From assembly GCF_050003625.1 (NCBI RefSeq), contig NC_134398.1, positions 108,012,105 to 108,076,104 of the forward strand: DNA of 64,000 bases. Reading direction: 5' to 3'. Both the position numbers and the translations under genes were made by a program. The notes beneath the pieces are model-generated. The model saw only the letters and a program-made list of their open reading frames with translations. It had not been told where the DNA came from and ran no database searches. Below are positions 62,632 to 64,000 of the stretch, piece after piece (position 1 is the stretch's first letter; the number at the start of each line of letters is the position of its first letter). Source of the DNA: Haematobia irritans. Taxonomy: Eukaryota > Arthropoda > Insecta > Diptera > Muscidae.

Positions 62632-63361
62632 TGTTCATTTAGCATAGAAGAACGTTATATGGATTTTGGGAAAATCAGACAATATTTTTGTATCGCTTGA
62701 TTAACATACATATTGCATTATTATCGGCATTTATATTAATAATTTTATTATAATCTGCGACTACTCATATCGTAATTTCGGTATTGATATATTTCTTTGG
62801 TCATATTCTTTGTGTTTTGACGCCTCCAATCATAAAATTTTTGAAAACTGCATTTTATGGATGTTTTTGATAATAAATAATATGTGTGCTATGGGAAAAT
62901 AGAACAGCGTTGTTTGAGAATCTGGTGACCATAATGAACCCTCGATTCCAAATTGTTAATATGGATCGATTCAGAATCAATCTTTGAATCGATATAGCCC
63001 TTGTTGTCCATACGTATCGCTTGATTAGCATATATAACACGTTATTATCGACACATTTGTTAACCGAATTTATAATAATTTGCTCCATGTCGTAATTGTG
63101 TTTTTTTAATTCTTTTGGCATATTCTTTGTGTTTTAAACAAACAGTTTGACGCTACAATCAGATATTGAAATTTTATGGCGGTTTTTGATAATAAATTAT
63201 ATGTCTGTTAGGGCATAATAAAATAGCGGTGTTTGATAATACCATAACAACGACTATTTGTCATAGAGTCCAAATTGTTAACATGATCGATTCAGAATCA
63301 CCCGATGAATCGATGTAGCAATTGCTGTCCGTCCGTCGTTGTTATCTTCTCAAAGTTCATG
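62632..63361. repeat. Diverged satellite monomers
   Basis: About one and a half monomers in the same order of blocks (AGCATAGAAGAACG, TGTATCGCTTGATTA, TAATTTGCGC-like, CCTCCAATCA, GGATCGATTCAGAATCA, GTCCGTCCGTCG). No gene seen. Confidence 0.8.
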
Positions 63362-63562
63362 TTCAAAACTCAAAAAAGTATTCAACATATGATATATAAT
63401 TTTTGGCTGCGTACACCGTTGTAAAATATAATAATAAAAATATAAAATATAAAAGGAAAAGAAAACATAGTAGCGGACACACTTTATAGAGTAGCCTTCC
63501 ATCGCTTATAGACTTCGAAAAATTATCTGAAAGTCATGATACTGACTCAGAGTTATAATATA
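63362..63562 (+). pseudogene. Gypsy RNase H scrap inside satellite
   Basis: AACTCAAAAAAGTATTCAAC through GGAAAAGAAAACATAGTAGC and GGACACACTTTATAGAGTAG match the RNase H region of U7 and U9 (KGKENIVADTLYRV), with the middle ~150 bp deleted and replaced by AT-rich filler. Flanked by satellite on both sides. Confidence 0.8.
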
Positions 63563-64000
63563 TCTTAAAGGATCTTCATGAATTTGGCTGGATAGGATGT
63601 TCTTTTAGCATAGAAGACGCAATAGAGATTTTGGGAAAATCGAATAACATTTTTGTATCGCTTGATTAGCATATATAATACATAAATATCTGCATTTATT
63701 TATCAAATTTATAATAATTTGCGCCTAATGTCGTAATTGCAGTATTGTGTACTTCTTTGCTCATATTCTCTGGGGTTTTAACAAACAGTTTGACGCCTCC
63801 AATCAGAAATTGGTGAAAATTAGATTTTATGGCTGTTTTTGATAAAAAAATATGTGTGTTAGGGTATAATAAAATAGCGTTGTATCGATCTAGCACTTGC
63901 TGTCTGTACGTCATTGTTATCTTCTCAGAGTTGATGTTCAAACGACATGTCGCTATTTTTATCCGATCTTCATTAATTTGGCCGGATAGAATGTTCTATG
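63563..64000. repeat. Third partial satellite copy at window end
   Basis: It matches about 58230-58690 and 61490-61935 (GACGCAATAGAGATTTTGGG, CTGCATTTATTTATCAAATT, CTTCTCAGAGTTGATGTTCA). It continues past the window edge. Confidence 0.82.

Overview
The window is non-coding, transposon-derived and satellite-like eukaryotic DNA. It is AT-rich, with long (AT)n tracts and decayed insect transposable elements, and it has no bacterial-type gene layout. The Ty3/gypsy Gag-Pol type, an ORF1/ORF2 LINE, a D37E mariner-family remnant and a dispersed repeat carrying the GGGCGGGGCCGACTATATTA motif point to a calyptrate fly, probably muscid-like. The order Diptera is fairly safe from memory of these families. 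The genus is not determined.

Layout. (1) 1-5310 is an inverted, nested block. A near-perfect 1808-bp palindrome is centred on (AT)108 and carries a broken DEAD-box helicase copy on both arms. Next comes a TTAA-flanked MITE, a LINE with an intact ORF1 and an ORF2 cut off by a TA tract (the cut end is duplicated with a second TA tract), then the MITE in inverse orientation and a 27-bp stub of the helicase. (2) 5311-6691 is a 5'-truncated copy of an unrecognised element with CCCAATAAACACA ends, called 'element X' here. (3) 6692 to about 56114 is a tandem array of ten composite units (U0-U9, 4.2-6.4 kb). Each unit is assembled from satellite monomers, broken Ty3/gypsy gag, protease and RT pieces, and one or two X ends. 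U1-U2 share a palindromic deletion scar. U3-U5 share an insertion of the calyptrate dispersed repeat. U6-U9 carry a GCGAC-rich MITE plus a D37E mariner fragment and form an 8.95-kb two-unit duplication (U6-U7, U8-U9). U7 and U9 also hold gypsy RNase H and integrase. (4) 56115-64000 is diverged satellite in monomers of roughly 0.3-0.5 kb, with a 3256-bp tandem duplication, a 243-bp MITE with a visible empty site, and a last gypsy RNase H scrap.

How it works together. I see no functional host gene. The only long intact reading frame is LINE ORF1. The best-kept enzyme remnant is the gypsy integrase domain in U7 and U9, whose catalytic D-D-E triad is intact. The main story is structural: a composite macrosatellite built from transposon debris, spread by unequal exchange, with several inverted template-switch or hairpin scars. 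I saw no tRNA, rRNA, CRISPR or riboswitch. I did not find a demonstrably new functional system. The best candidates for novelty are the macrosatellite, element X with its duplicated intron-like block, and the conserved dyad in the satellite monomer.
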